DNA from: Streptomyces sp. MMG1121
Lineage (GTDB): Bacteria > Actinomycetota > Actinomycetes > Streptomycetales > Streptomycetaceae
Length of the DNA stretch: 64,000 bases
Assembly (NCBI RefSeq): GCF_001280015.1
Contig: NZ_LGDV01000251.1
Location: 369,799 to 433,798, forward strand
Reading direction: 5' to 3'
A program made the position numbers and the translations under genes. A model generated the notes under the pieces. The model saw only the letters and a list, made by a program, of their open reading frames with translations. It did no database searches and was not told the DNA's origin. Positions 14,584 through 24,024 of this stretch are shown here, piece by piece (position 1 is the first letter of the stretch; each line of letters begins with the position of its first letter).

Positions 14584-14889
14584 ATGACTACGGAAACCGC
14601 AATGCCTGCTGTGCACGCTCACCACACTCACCAGCACGGTCTTGGGTGCGGCCATGTCGCGGTGCCGCATGGCGACCACGTGGACTACGTCCACGACGGC
14701 CATCTGCATCGCGCGCAGGAAGGCCGTGTGGACGAGTGTGAGCCCAGCGACCACACCGTCCATGACAGCCACATTCACCAGCACGGTCCCGGCTGCGGCC
14801 ATGTCGCGGTGCCGCACGGCGACCACGTCGACTACGTCCACGACGGCCACCGCCATGCTCAGCACGACGGTCACTGGGATGACCACTGA
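14584..14889 (+). CDS. Histidine-rich metal-binding protein with duplicated motif
   Basis: A 101-residue soluble protein with 26 or so histidines. It is built from two near-identical units (residues 16-42 and 65-91) of the form HQHGxGCGHVAVPHGDHVDY followed by VHDGHxH, ending HDGHWDDH. Each unit has one Cys and about eight His, so it should bind several zinc (or nickel) ions. Relatives are often mislabelled zinc transporter permease although there is no membrane segment. ATG 14584 follows GAGAGG; TTG 14578 is an alternative. Likely role is zinc storage or delivery in the cytosol. Confidence 0.82.
   Translation: MTTETAMPAVHAHHTHQHGLGCGHVAVPHGDHVDYVHDGHLHRAQEGRVDECEPSDHTVHDSHIHQHGPGCGHVAVPHGDHVDYVHDGHRHAQHDGHWDDH
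14629..14856 (+). repeat. Two 81-bp direct repeats inside the His-rich gene
   Basis: Unit 1 spans 14629-14709 and unit 2 spans 14776-14856, separated by a 66-bp spacer. Encoded residues are identical except at the HGL/HGP, and GHL/GHR positions. DNA differences are mostly third-position, so the duplication is not very recent. Confidence 0.8.
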
Positions 14890-15540
14890 CGGTAGAGGAA
14901 CACACGGCGATCGACTGCCTCAGCTCCAGGCGGGACTGTAGCCAGGAACGGCCCGGGCGAGTCAGGAGCGGAGCCGGAGGCGTACAGCAGTAGGGGCCAC
15001 GGCGTGTGAAAGAGGTACGCCCCCATGTCGAAGAGCGTGGCCACGGCCCGGTAGATCTCCAACCGGTTGATCAGCCGTCCGACCTCGTTCCCGCGGGCGT
15101 GGTGTGCCGGGTCAAAGCCTGCGGCCCTGCCGCCGCAGTTGCTGTCACGGGACAGGCCGGCGTGCTGTTGACCTCCTGCGCGTACGGCTCGCCGTCGTCG
15201 GCGGGGATGAGGTTGATATGCGCTGAACCGCGCAGACCCGATCCCGTCCAGCAGCGTTCGGGCAGCGTCGGTGACTTTCCAGCACGTCGCGCGTCAACTC
15301 GGCAGCGTGCACGGTTACGGTGCCCCGGGAGTCCGCGCTGAGCTTCGTGCCGACGTCGTTGAACTCGGCTTCGGTGCTTCCTGTGACCAGGGTCGGGTAG
15401 GTGATGACGGAGCCTACGGGAGAGCGGGTCACGGCCGGTTTGCCGTGACCCGCTCTCCGCCCATGCCGCCGAGGGAACCCCACGTCCCCCTTGCGGCGGC
15501 GGCTCCCCGTGAGCCCGACGGGGAGGTCATACGGTGCGGA
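14890..15540. other. Decayed coding DNA, no intact gene
   Basis: About 650 bp without an intact gene. The minus strand shows stretches that look like former protein code in alternating frames: TLVTGSTEAEFNDVGTKLSA near 15330-15400, HINLIPADDGEPYAQEVNS near 15170-15230 and LEIYRAVATLFDMGAYLFHT near 14990-15065. Frame changes and stops separate them. I cannot name the family. Confidence 0.5.
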
Positions 15541-16042
15541 TCAGCCGGCGCTGAAGGCGCTGACGCCCTCGGGAGTACCCCAGCCGGTCGGACCGTCGTA
15601 GCCGGTGCCCGCGGTGCAGAAGTACGACGGGGAGCAGGAGCCGTTGCTGCCGCTGGTCACGTCGTTCAGCGCCGATGTGCCGGCCTTGTTGTACGGGTAC
15701 TGGGCCGGGTAGTCGCTGGAGCCCAGGGCACCGGCGAGGGCGTAGGCGCCCGTGATGGGCGGTGGTGCCGCTGGTGACGCGCAGGGCGTTGCAGGATGCG
15801 TGGCCCTTCTTCGGAGTGCCGGCGCACTGCTGGGTGTACTGCACATGGGCCTTGGCGGCCGCGGCGGCGATCGCCTTCGGGCTGACCGGCTTCGCCGTCG
15901 TGGCCGTGAAGGTGGGGGCGGCCTCGCTCGCGTGGGCCGCGGTGCCGAGTCCGGCGAAGACGAGGTCGGCGGTGGCGGCAGCGGAGCCGACACGGCGCCA
16001 TCTGCCGTGCTTGTGGGAGGAGCTGAGGGACGACCTGCACAA
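15541..16042 (-). pseudogene. Truncated, frameshifted secreted S53 (sedolisin-like) protease
   Basis: The minus strand begins with a signal-peptide-like segment (GSAAATADLVFAGLGTAAHA) and the propeptide start AKPVSPKAIAAAAAKAHVQY then TPKKGHASCNALRVTSGTT. After about 15755 the matching sequence moves to another frame and resumes with the extreme C-terminus of the peptidase, ITGAYALAGALGSSDYPAQY and GTGYDGPTGWGTPEGVSAF. The whole catalytic core is missing. So an internal deletion plus frameshift has reduced a gene of more than 1.5 kb to 0.5 kb. Confidence 0.75.
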
Positions 16043-16376
16043 CGTACAGCCTCCTGATAGTGGGTGACAGAGGCGTGCGGGTGTAGGGGTTCACAGGTGC
16101 GGTCCCCGTTGGGGTGGCGGCCCACGACGACCATCACTTGTTGAGTACGCGACAAACAAGACGCGTTCCGGATTCCTGACCCCGGCGTTACCGAGCGGAG
16201 CGACGGGCTTGCCGGTCAATGGCGGCCCAATGGTCAAGCGATGGCGTGGACTTGACCTTTAAGTGCAGGGGGAATCGCAGTGTTGCGTGCGCCGATGGAC
16301 GCCGTGCTTGGTCAGTCGCCGGAATGCTGCCTGTGCCGTCGTCGTAGCGATCCGCTGATCCCCTGCTCCGGCTTAT
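16043..16376. other. Intergenic region before the metallophore cluster
   Basis: No gene seen. The segment separates the dead protease from the cluster. A TTGACC-like -35 element occurs near 16250; no matching -10 can be given with confidence. The Zur box for the importer operon follows at 16377. Confidence 0.4.
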
Positions 16377-16391
16377 TGAAAATAGTTTTCG
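16377..16391. promoter_or_regulatory. Candidate Zur box of the Opp-type importer operon
   Basis: TGAAAATAGTTTTCG contains the perfect palindrome GAAAA-TAG-TTTTC. It lies 73 bp upstream of the GTG chosen for the binding-protein gene and is one of the strongest boxes in the window. Confidence 0.72.
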
Positions 16392-16463
16392 TTTCCTGTT
16401 AGCTTGCGCGCGGTGGCCTGATGCATCCGTCGGGCCGGATCAGTGCAAGCGAAGGGAACGACG

Positions 16464-18035
16464 GTGGGGGATCAGCGCATGGGGCGCAGGGCGGTGCTGC
16501 GGGGCATCGTGGGAGGGGCGACCGTACTCGCGGGCGCCGGGCTGCTCGCCGGCTGTGGCGGCGACGGCGGGAGCGGTCAGCAGCCCGCCGCGGACGACGG
16601 CAAGCCGCGGCGCGGCGGACGGCTTCGCGCGGCATTCACGGGGTCGAGCATGGAGTCGGCCGGCGTTCTGCAGGCGACGGCGACGCCCGTCGACTACGTC
16701 CGGGCCCGGATCGTGTGGGACACGATCGGCGAGATCGACGGCAGCAAGCCGGTGTGGCGCGTCGCCGAGTCCGTCGAGCCCAACGCCGACGCCACGGTGT
16801 GGACGGTGCGCGTCCGCGACGGCATCACCTTCAGCGACGGCAAGGCCGTCACCGCCGACGACCTCCTGTTCTCGCTGCGCGCCTTCGCCTCGCAGCCGAC
16901 CACGCAGAGCGCCTTCCTGGCGGGGCTGGACGCCAAGGCGTCCAGGGCGCGGGACAAGCGCACCGTCGAACTGCGGCTGAAGAGCGCGGACGGCTTTTTC
17001 GACCTCGCGCTGGCGCAGTCGATGTTCGTCTTCCCCGACGGTACGAAGGACTTCGCGAAGGCGCCGGGTTCGGGTCCCTTCGTGCTCAAGCAGTGGTCGC
17101 GGGGCAGGAGCAGCCTGCTGACCGCGCGGAAGGACTACTGGGGTGCGGGCGGTCCGTACCTCGACGAGATCGAGCTGCTGTCCGTCACCGACGCCGACGC
17201 CCGGCTGAACGGGCTCAAGGCGGGGCAGTTCGACTACGCGGGCGCGCTCACCCTGCCCACCACCAGGTCCGAGGCGAACAACCCCCGCCTGCGCATCACC
17301 ACCGCGCCGCGCGAGTTGTGGGGTGAGCTGTCCTTCTCCATGAACCTGTCCACCGACCCCTTCACGCATGCCCAGGCCGTCGAGGCCGTGCGGTACGCCA
17401 TCGACCGCGAGGCCATGGTCCGCACCGTCACCTTGGGCAAGGGAGAGGTCGCCGACGACGCCATGGGCCGCCACCAGTCCTGGTACGACAGCTCCCTGCG
17501 GCGCGTCGAGTACGACCCCGACCGGGCGCGACGACTGCTGTCCTCAGGCGGACTCAAGGGTACGAAGCTGTCGATCCGTACCAGCAACTACGAGTACGGG
17601 CCGCTGGAGGCCGCCACCGCCTTCGTCGAACAGGGGCGGAAGGCGGGCCTGAACGTCGCCGTGGACACGGTCCCGGCCGCCGACTTCTACACCGACATGA
17701 AGTCCCTGCTGGGCGCCCCGATCAAGACCAGCTTCTACCATCCGCTGCCGCTCCCCCTCGCCCTGAACTCGTACTACGGCCCGCAGGCGTCCTACCCCTT
17801 CACCGGCCCGTCGGACAGCACCTTGGACGGGCTGATGCGCGCCATGCACACCGCCGTCGGCGACAAGCGAACCAAGGCCGTCCACGACGTGCAGCAGTAC
17901 CTGTACCAGCACGGCGGTGACGCGGTGTTCGTGCGCGTGCCCACCGTGGCGGGTGCGGCACCGGCCGTGCGCGGGGTGCAGGCGTACGGTTTCTTCGACT
18001 ACCCGTCGCTGCGTGACGCCTACCTCGCCTCGTGA
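16464..18035 (+). CDS. Opp/Nik-type ABC transporter substrate-binding lipoprotein
   Basis: A 523-residue family-5 solute-binding protein. The N-terminus MGDQRMGRRAVLRGIVGG with lipobox LLAGC indicates a Tat-exported lipoprotein. PNADATVWTVRVRDGITFSD, then GKAVTADDLLFSLRAF, is the family-5 signature. GTG 16464 is chosen because GAAGGGA lies 7 bp upstream; GTG 16443 is possible. Family members carry peptides, nickel chelates or opine-type metallophores (CntA, for example). Placed directly after a Zur box and ahead of the NRPS genes, it most likely captures the metal-loaded product of this cluster. Confidence 0.87.
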   Translation: MGDQRMGRRAVLRGIVGGATVLAGAGLLAGCGGDGGSGQQPAADDGKPRRGGRLRAAFTGSSMESAGVLQATATPVDYVRARIVWDTIGEIDGSKPVWRVAESVEPNADATVWTVRVRDGITFSDGKAVTADDLLFSLRAFASQPTTQSAFLAGLDAKASRARDKRTVELRLKSADGFFDLALAQSMFVFPDGTKDFAKAPGSGPFVLKQWSRGRSSLLTARKDYWGAGGPYLDEIELLSVTDADARLNGLKAGQFDYAGALTLPTTRSEANNPRLRITTAPRELWGELSFSMNLSTDPFTHAQAVEAVRYAIDREAMVRTVTLGKGEVADDAMGRHQSWYDSSLRRVEYDPDRARRLLSSGGLKGTKLSIRTSNYEYGPLEAATAFVEQGRKAGLNVAVDTVPAADFYTDMKSLLGAPIKTSFYHPLPLPLALNSYYGPQASYPFTGPSDSTLDGLMRAMHTAVGDKRTKAVHDVQQYLYQHGGDAVFVRVPTVAGAAPAVRGVQAYGFFDYPSLRDAYLAS

Positions 18036-19000
18036 ACAGTCCGACATCCATGGTGTGGTGGGTGCTCCGACGGGTGGGCGTCGCCGCCGGGACGCTGCTC
18101 GCCGCCTCGGCGCTGGTCTTCGCGGCCACCCAGCTCGCGCCCGGCGACGCGGCGGCCGCACGCCTCGCCGGGCAGGGCGCGAGCCCGGCGCAGATCGCCG
18201 AGCTGCGGCACAAGCTCGGCCTGGACCGGCCTGCGTGGGAGCGGTACGGCGACTGGCTGTGGAGCGCGCTCCACGGTGACCTGGGCCACTCCTACGCCAC
18301 CGGCGAGCCGGTCTCCGCTCTGATCGCCGAACGGGCGGGCAACTCCCTGGTGCTGGGCCTTGTCGCAGCCGCGCTGCTGGTGCCCTCGGCCGTCGGACTC
18401 GGCCTGTGGGCGGGGCTCCGCGCTGGGCGGAGCGCCGACCGCGTCGTCACCACGGCCACGCTGGCGCTGGTCAGCCTGCCCGAGTTCGTCATCGGCACAC
18501 TGCTCATCCAGGTCTTCGCCGTCGGCGCCGGGTGGCTGCCGGCCGTGTCGGTGCCCCCCACGGGTCAGGGCCCGTTGTCCCAGCCGCAGATACTGGTGCT
18601 GCCGGTACTCACCCTGCTGTCGGTCTGCATGGCGCAGAACGTGCGTCTGGTCCGGGCGGGCGTGACGGAGGCGGCAGCTTCCGACGCGGTGCGGGCGGCT
18701 CGGCTCGGCGGCGTGCCGGAGCACCGCGTGGTGCTGCGCTGGGTGCTGCCGGCCGCGCTCGTCCCGGCCATCCCCGTCCTCGCCCGCTACCTCGCCTATC
18801 TGCTCGGCGGGACGCTCGTGGCCGAGACGCTCTTCGGCTACCCCGGGCTGGCGGCAGCGCTGGTCAACGCCACGGCCGCCCGGGACGCCCCCGTCGTCCT
18901 GGGCGTCGGCATGCTGGTCGCCGCCGTGACGGTGTTGCTCAACCTGCTGGCGGACGTACTCGCCACAGCTCTCAACCCAGCTATGAGGAGGCCGAGTTGA
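18032..19000 (+). CDS. Opp/Nik-type ABC transporter permease (DppB/NikB)
   Basis: A 322-residue BPD-type permease with six predicted helices. The EAA-loop equivalent reads VTEAAASDAVRAARLGGVPE and the family motif TLVAETLFGYPGLAAALVNA is near the end. GTG 18032 overlaps the previous stop by 4 bp. It should pair with the permease domain of the next gene. Confidence 0.9.
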   Translation: MNSPTSMVWWVLRRVGVAAGTLLAASALVFAATQLAPGDAAAARLAGQGASPAQIAELRHKLGLDRPAWERYGDWLWSALHGDLGHSYATGEPVSALIAERAGNSLVLGLVAAALLVPSAVGLGLWAGLRAGRSADRVVTTATLALVSLPEFVIGTLLIQVFAVGAGWLPAVSVPPTGQGPLSQPQILVLPVLTLLSVCMAQNVRLVRAGVTEAAASDAVRAARLGGVPEHRVVLRWVLPAALVPAIPVLARYLAYLLGGTLVAETLFGYPGLAAALVNATAARDAPVVLGVGMLVAAVTVLLNLLADVLATALNPAMRRPS

Positions 19001-21459
19001 TCCGCCAGAACCGGTCCGCTGGCTGGCTTCGCCGCCGGGCGGGCGCGGTGACCGCGGGCGCCGCGCTCGCCGTCGTCGTGCTGTTCGCCCTGCTCGGCCC
19101 GTGGCTCGCGCCGCATGCACCCGGCGCCGTCCTGGACATGCCGTACGCACCGGCCGGAGGCGACGCCCCCCTGGGCACCGACCACCTCGGCTCCGACGTG
19201 CTCAGCCGCTTCATGGCCGGCGGACGGTCGCTGGTGCTGTCGGCGGTGGGTGCTCTCGCCGTCGCGTACGTGCTCGGTGTGGGGCTCGGAATGATCGCTG
19301 CCCTTCGTGGCAGGGCAGTCGACGCGGCCGTGCTGCGCCTGGTGGACGTGCTGCTCAGCCTGCCGTCGTTCCTGCTGCTGAGCGTGGTCGTGGTGGCTGT
19401 GGGGCGGGGCGGCTGCGGGGTCGCGGTCGCGACCGCTGTGGTGCTGTTCCCGGAGGTCGTCCGCATGGTGCGGGCGGCCACGCTCCAGGCGTTGCAGCAC
19501 GACTACGTGGAGGCCGCCGTCGCACGGGGCGAACCGACCCGGTACGTGCTCGTCCGCGAGGTGCTGCACAACCTGCTGCCGGTGCTCGCCGCCGACGCCG
19601 GGGTGCGGTTCGTGGGAGCGGCGTTCACCGTCGCCACTGCCGCGTTCCTCGGGTACGGGGCCCAACCCCCGGCGGCCGACTGGGGTTTGATGATCCTTGA
19701 GAACCGCGACGGTCTCGCGCTCCAGCCCCTCGCCGTCCTGGTTCCGGCGACGGGAATCCTGGTGCTGTTGCTGAGCGCCAACCTCCTCGTCGACGCTCTG
19801 CAGCCGACGGCCCGGACGCCCGGACGGCACCGGGGCACCGCGTCCGCCACGACGGCCGCCGCTTGGACCGGCGGCTGCGCGCTGCGCATCCGGGACCTGA
19901 CCGTCGAGGCCGACGGGACGCGCGTCCTCGACGGTGTCGACCTCGACGTGCCCCGTGGCCGGGTCCTCGCGCTCGTCGGGCCGTCCGGCTCCGGCAAGAC
20001 GACGATTGCACTCGCCGCGTTCGGCGAGCTGCGCCCAGGGCTGACGCTGGTCTCCGGAGAGGTGCGACTGGCCGGGCTGTCCGTGCTCGGGCTGCGGCCT
20101 GGGCGGCTGCGGACCGTACGTGCCCGGCACGCGGCGTACGTGCCCCAGGACCCGCGTACCTCCCTGGCGCCGACACTGCGCGTGGGCGCCCACGTCGGGG
20201 AGTTCCTGCGGGCGCGGGGAGTGCCGCGCGCGGAGCGGCGTGGCCGCGTCCGTGCGGCGCTGCGCATGGTGCAGCTCCCCGATGACGACGCCTTCTCGCG
20301 GCGGCGCCCGCACCAGCTCTCCGGCGGACAGCGGCAGCGCGTGGCCCTGGCCGCCGCGCTCGCGCACGACCCCGACCTGCTGGTCCTCGACGAACCCACC
20401 AGTGCCCTCGACCCGGTCACCGCCGCCTCCCTGCTCGCGGACCTGGCCCGTATCCGGGACCGGGGCGGGCCGGCGATCATCCTGATCGCCCATGACCTCG
20501 CGCACGTCGCGGCGGTGGCCGACGAGGTCGCGGTCCTGGAGGGCGGCCGAGTGGTCGAACACGGCCCAGTGGACCAGCTGTTGGCCGCGCCGGCGAGCGA
20601 GTCGGCCCGGCGTCTCGTTGCCGCCGCCCGGTCGGCCGGGACGCCCCGGGCCGGGGACTCATCCGGCAGTGGCGAGCCCGCGCTGTCGGTGCGCGGCCTG
20701 TCCGCCGTCCGCGGCGGGCGCACCGTACTCGACGGTATCGACCTGGACGTGACGTCCGGCGGCTGCCTGTCGGTGGTGGGGCCGTCCGGCGGCGGCAAGA
20801 CCACTTTGCTGCGCTGCCTGGCGGGCCTCCACGCCGACTGGAGTGGCGAACTCCGCCTCGGCGCACATCAGTTGCCACTGCGTCTGCGCTCGCGCCTTCG
20901 CGACGACCTGCGTCGGCTCCAGCTCGTGCCGCAGGACCCGTACGACTCCCTCAACCCCCGCCACACCGTGGCACGGATCGTCGTCCGCCCGCTGCACCTG
21001 TTCCGGCCGGCCCTCGACGCCGACGCGCGCCGCGCCGAGGTGCACCACCTTCTCGAACGCGTCGGACTGAATGCTTCCCACGCCGCGCTGCGCCCCGGCC
21101 AACTCTCCGGGGGACAGCGCCAACGAGTCGCGCTCGCACGAGCGTTGGCTGCCGAGCCCCGGGTGCTGCTGTGCGACGAGGCGACGAGCGCGCTGGACGC
21201 TCCGACCGCGGCCACCGTCCTGGCGCTCCTCGACGAGCTGCGCCGCGACCTCGGACTCGCACTGGTCGTCGTCACCCACGACATGACGGTGCCCGTACGG
21301 CTGGGCGGGCACCTCGCGGTCCTCGCCGACGGACGCATCAGGGAGTCGGGCTCCGTCGAACGCGTCGTGGCCGCTCCCTCCGACGAGGTGACCGCCCGAC
21401 TCCTGTCAGCCATACCGAAGGTGCCGAGCCCGCCGCCGTACGAGAGGACCGTCAAGTGA
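18997..21459 (+). CDS. Fused permease-ATPase-ATPase of Opp/Nik-type importer (DppC-D-F fusion)
   Basis: An 820-residue protein joining three normally separate subunits. Residues 1 to about 275: DppC/NikC-type permease (GTDHLGSDVLSRFMAGGRSL is the family signature). Residues about 290-550: ATPase 1 with [24 protein letters not shown] and LLVLDEPTSALD. Residues about 560-810: ATPase 2 with [24 protein letters not shown] and LLCDEATSALD. TTG 18997 overlaps the upstream stop and follows GAGGAG. Both ATPase sites look intact. The operon needs only three proteins in place of five. The coelibactin locus has been described with a comparable importer. Confidence 0.88.
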   Translation: MIRQNRSAGWLRRRAGAVTAGAALAVVVLFALLGPWLAPHAPGAVLDMPYAPAGGDAPLGTDHLGSDVLSRFMAGGRSLVLSAVGALAVAYVLGVGLGMIAALRGRAVDAAVLRLVDVLLSLPSFLLLSVVVVAVGRGGCGVAVATAVVLFPEVVRMVRAATLQALQHDYVEAAVARGEPTRYVLVREVLHNLLPVLAADAGVRFVGAAFTVATAAFLGYGAQPPAADWGLMILENRDGLALQPLAVLVPATGILVLLLSANLLVDALQPTARTPGRHRGTASATTAAAWTGGCALRIRDLTVEADGTRVLDGVDLDVPRGRVLALVGPSGSGKTTIALAAFGELRPGLTLVSGEVRLAGLSVLGLRPGRLRTVRARHAAYVPQDPRTSLAPTLRVGAHVGEFLRARGVPRAERRGRVRAALRMVQLPDDDAFSRRRPHQLSGGQRQRVALAAALAHDPDLLVLDEPTSALDPVTAASLLADLARIRDRGGPAIILIAHDLAHVAAVADEVAVLEGGRVVEHGPVDQLLAAPASESARRLVAAARSAGTPRAGDSSGSGEPALSVRGLSAVRGGRTVLDGIDLDVTSGGCLSVVGPSGGGKTTLLRCLAGLHADWSGELRLGAHQLPLRLRSRLRDDLRRLQLVPQDPYDSLNPRHTVARIVVRPLHLFRPALDADARRAEVHHLLERVGLNASHAALRPGQLSGGQRQRVALARALAAEPRVLLCDEATSALDAPTAATVLALLDELRRDLGLALVVVTHDMTVPVRLGGHLAVLADGRIRESGSVERVVAAPSDEVTARLLSAIPKVPSPPPYERTVK

Positions 21460-22208
21460 CCCACCACCCCGCGAACCCCTGGGTGCGCCGCCCCCGCCCG
21501 CAGCCGCGCCCGGCGATGCGCCTGCTGTGCCTGCCCCACGCGGGCGGCTCCACCTCGCTCTACCGACTGTGGAAGGACTTGCTGCCGCCCGAGGTGGAAC
21601 CGGTGCTGGTGTGTCCCCCCGGCCGCGAGGACCGGCTGGACGACCCGCTGCCTGACGGAATACCGCAGCTGGTCGCGGACCTGGGACGGGCCGTGGTGCC
21701 GTTGCTCGACCGGCCGTGGGCGGTGTTCGGGCACAGTATGGGCGCGACGGTCGCGCACGAGCTGGTCCTGTGGCTGCTCGAGCAGGGCCACCCCGCCCCC
21801 GAGCACCTCTTCGTCTCCGCGCGGGAGGCTCCGCAGCACCACCACGGGGGCAGCGTGCACCTGCTGGACGACGACGCTCTGGCCGCCGAGCTGATCCGGC
21901 TCGGCGGAACCGCCCCCGAACTGCTCGCGATGCCCGAGGTGCGACAGCTCGTCCTGCCGGCGGTGCGCGGCGACTACCGGCTCATCGAGACCTATGCCGC
22001 CGCCCCCGCCGGGCCCGTGCCGTGCCCGCTGACCGCGCTCGTCGGCGCCGCCGACACGGAACTGACCGCCGAAGAGGCCGCCGGCTGGGAGAAGTGGACC
22101 ACCGGTCCCTTCCAGCTGCTGACCTTCCCCGGCGGCCACTTCTACCTCTCCGAGAGCCCGTACGCGCTCGTCGACGTCATGTGCCGCAGGCTGCTCACGC
22201 CTGCGTAG
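21456..22208 (+). CDS. Type II thioesterase
   Basis: A 250-residue alpha/beta hydrolase of the external thioesterase family that removes stalled or wrong acyl groups from carrier proteins. RLLCLPHAGGSTSLYRLW is the family opening, the nucleophile is Ser in FGHSMGATVAHEL, and the catalytic His is in FPGGHFYLSE. GTG 21456 overlaps the importer stop (GTGA). The 3' end overlaps the convergent MFS gene by 14 bp. Confidence 0.9.
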   Translation: MTHHPANPWVRRPRPQPRPAMRLLCLPHAGGSTSLYRLWKDLLPPEVEPVLVCPPGREDRLDDPLPDGIPQLVADLGRAVVPLLDRPWAVFGHSMGATVAHELVLWLLEQGHPAPEHLFVSAREAPQHHHGGSVHLLDDDALAAELIRLGGTAPELLAMPEVRQLVLPAVRGDYRLIETYAAAPAGPVPCPLTALVGAADTELTAEEAAGWEKWTTGPFQLLTFPGGHFYLSESPYALVDVMCRRLLTPA

Positions 22209-23838
22209 CCGCGGTCTCCGGTTCAGCTTCCGCGGCGTTGTAGGTGTCCCTGTCCCGGACCAGCACCAGGCTGGCCGCAGCCGTCACCAGGGCCGCGATG
22301 CCCGCGATCAGGAAGATCTGCGACAGCGCCTCGGTGTAGGCGCTGCGAGCCAGGGCGAGCACCGGATTCCGGGCCGGTTCCGGCACGGCCGCGGCGACCG
22401 CGTCGAACCGGCCCGCCGTCACCAGACGGCGCAGCTCCCCGGCGGCGGAGCCGGGAACGGCGTGCTCTCCCAGCGCGGCCGTGGACATCACGCCGCCCAC
22501 CTTGCCCGACAGCACCACACCGAAGACGGCCACACCCGTGGCCGTACCGAGCGGGAAGAAGCTGTTGGCCGCGCCCGAAGCCGTGCCCGCGCGAGAAGGC
22601 GGTACGACGTTCACCGCGAGCGCCAGCAGATGGGGCAGGGTCAGGCCCGCTCCGACGCCGATCAGGACCAGCATGGGCAGCAGCGCCGTCCAGTCGTCGT
22701 CCGGCGAGATCCCCACCGTCAGCAGCACGCCCACACCCACCGCGGCCATGCCCAGCGCCAGTACCCGGGCCACCGGCACCCGCTTGGCCAGCAGCCCGCT
22801 GAGCGGAGCCCCGATCACGATGGCCACCGACTGTGCGAGGAGGACGAGGCCGATGCGGATCGGCGTCAGATGCAGCATGCCGCCGAGCCAGAGGGTGAGG
22901 AACGGCAGCATGCCGAAGCTGAAGATCCGGGCGGCGAAGCTGAGCAGCAGCGCGCCGGCGAAGGTCGGGATCGCGAACAGCCGCAGATCCAGCATCGCCC
23001 GCTCGCCCAGCCGCCACTGCACCACCACGAAGGCCGCTGCCAGCAGCGCGCCCGCGATCAGTGCGGTCAGCACACGCGGCTCGGACCAGCCGTCCTCCGC
23101 GCCCGCCAGCAGGCCGTAGTTGAGGAGGAAGAGCGCGAGCACGGCCAGCACCGCGCCCGCGTAGTCGATCCGGTGCGATCCGCCGCCGGCCCCGCTCTCG
23201 GGGACCTTGCGCAGCGTGCCGTAGATGATCAGCAGGCCGATCGGCACGTTGACGGCGAACAGCCACGGCCAGCTCAGCCACTCCACGATCGAGCCGCCGA
23301 CCAGCGGTCCGAGGGCCGCCGACACGGCGCCTCCGGCCGTGAACAGTCCGATGGCGGTCGTACGGGCCCGCGCAGGAGCGCCTTCGAAGGCGCCGGAGAT
23401 GAGGGCCAGCGAGGTGCCGAGCACCATGGCCCCGCCCGCTCCTTGCACGGCGCGGGCCGCGATCAGGGCACCCGCGTCGGGGGACAGCGCGCAGGCGGCC
23501 GAGGCGAGGGTGAACACCGCCACGCCGGTCAGGAATATCCTGCGGCGGCCGATCAGGTCCGACACCGATCCCGCGGTCAGCAGCAGGGCGGCGAAGCTCA
23601 GCGTGTAGGCGTTGACGATCCACTGCAGGCCGTCCAGGGAGGCTCCCAGGTCGGCGCCGATCTCCGGCATCGCCACGTTGACGACGGTGATGTCGAGGGT
23701 CATCAGCGCCGCCGCGAGCGCCGTGACGACGGTTGTCCAGCGCCGTGCGCTCCGTACTTCCGGGGGCACCTCCCTTGGTGGCTCGGTCCCCAACTCCTCG
23801 GCGCTGCCGCCGTGTTGGGTGATCTCTGTTTCCGTCAT
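22195..23838 (-). CDS. MFS exporter, DHA2 (14-helix EmrB/QacA) family
   Basis: A 547-residue transporter with about 14 hydrophobic helices. Motif D1 LDITVVNVAMPEIG, motif A in SVSDLIGRRRIFLTG, and antiporter motif C-like GPLVGGSIVEWLSWPW are present. It is transcribed away from NRPS1, and the shared 186-bp gap holds a Zur box. The best guess is proton-driven export of the finished metallophore, as CntE or YbtX-type partners do elsewhere. It could also be a general drug exporter. Confidence 0.88.
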   Translation of the reverse strand: MTETEITQHGGSAEELGTEPPREVPPEVRSARRWTTVVTALAAALMTLDITVVNVAMPEIGADLGASLDGLQWIVNAYTLSFAALLLTAGSVSDLIGRRRIFLTGVAVFTLASAACALSPDAGALIAARAVQGAGGAMVLGTSLALISGAFEGAPARARTTAIGLFTAGGAVSAALGPLVGGSIVEWLSWPWLFAVNVPIGLLIIYGTLRKVPESGAGGGSHRIDYAGAVLAVLALFLLNYGLLAGAEDGWSEPRVLTALIAGALLAAAFVVVQWRLGERAMLDLRLFAIPTFAGALLLSFAARIFSFGMLPFLTLWLGGMLHLTPIRIGLVLLAQSVAIVIGAPLSGLLAKRVPVARVLALGMAAVGVGVLLTVGISPDDDWTALLPMLVLIGVGAGLTLPHLLALAVNVVPPSRAGTASGAANSFFPLGTATGVAVFGVVLSGKVGGVMSTAALGEHAVPGSAAGELRRLVTAGRFDAVAAAVPEPARNPVLALARSAYTEALSQIFLIAGIAALVTAAASLVLVRDRDTYNAAEAEPETAATQA

Positions 23839-23898
23839 GGACCTTCCTCTCCGGTCGTTCGTGCGGGCGACGCTAGCGGGAAACTCAAGACTTGTAAA

Positions 23899-23913
23899 TG
23901 AAAATCGTTTCCA
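23899..23913. promoter_or_regulatory. Candidate Zur box in the divergent MFS / NRPS promoter
   Basis: TGAAAATCGTTTCCA: perfect left half and right half with reverse complement TGGAAAC. It sits 61 bp upstream of the MFS ATG and 112 bp upstream of NRPS1, so a single Zur dimer could silence export and biosynthesis together. Confidence 0.7.
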
Positions 23914-24024
23914 TTAGTTTGGGCTCGTGGCCGGAACGGGCCGGGTCCTCGGCCGTGTCTTCACCGGTCTTGACCGGTCTCTCCACCGGTCTTCGACGGT
24001 GTCTTCCAAGGGGGATGAATCCAG

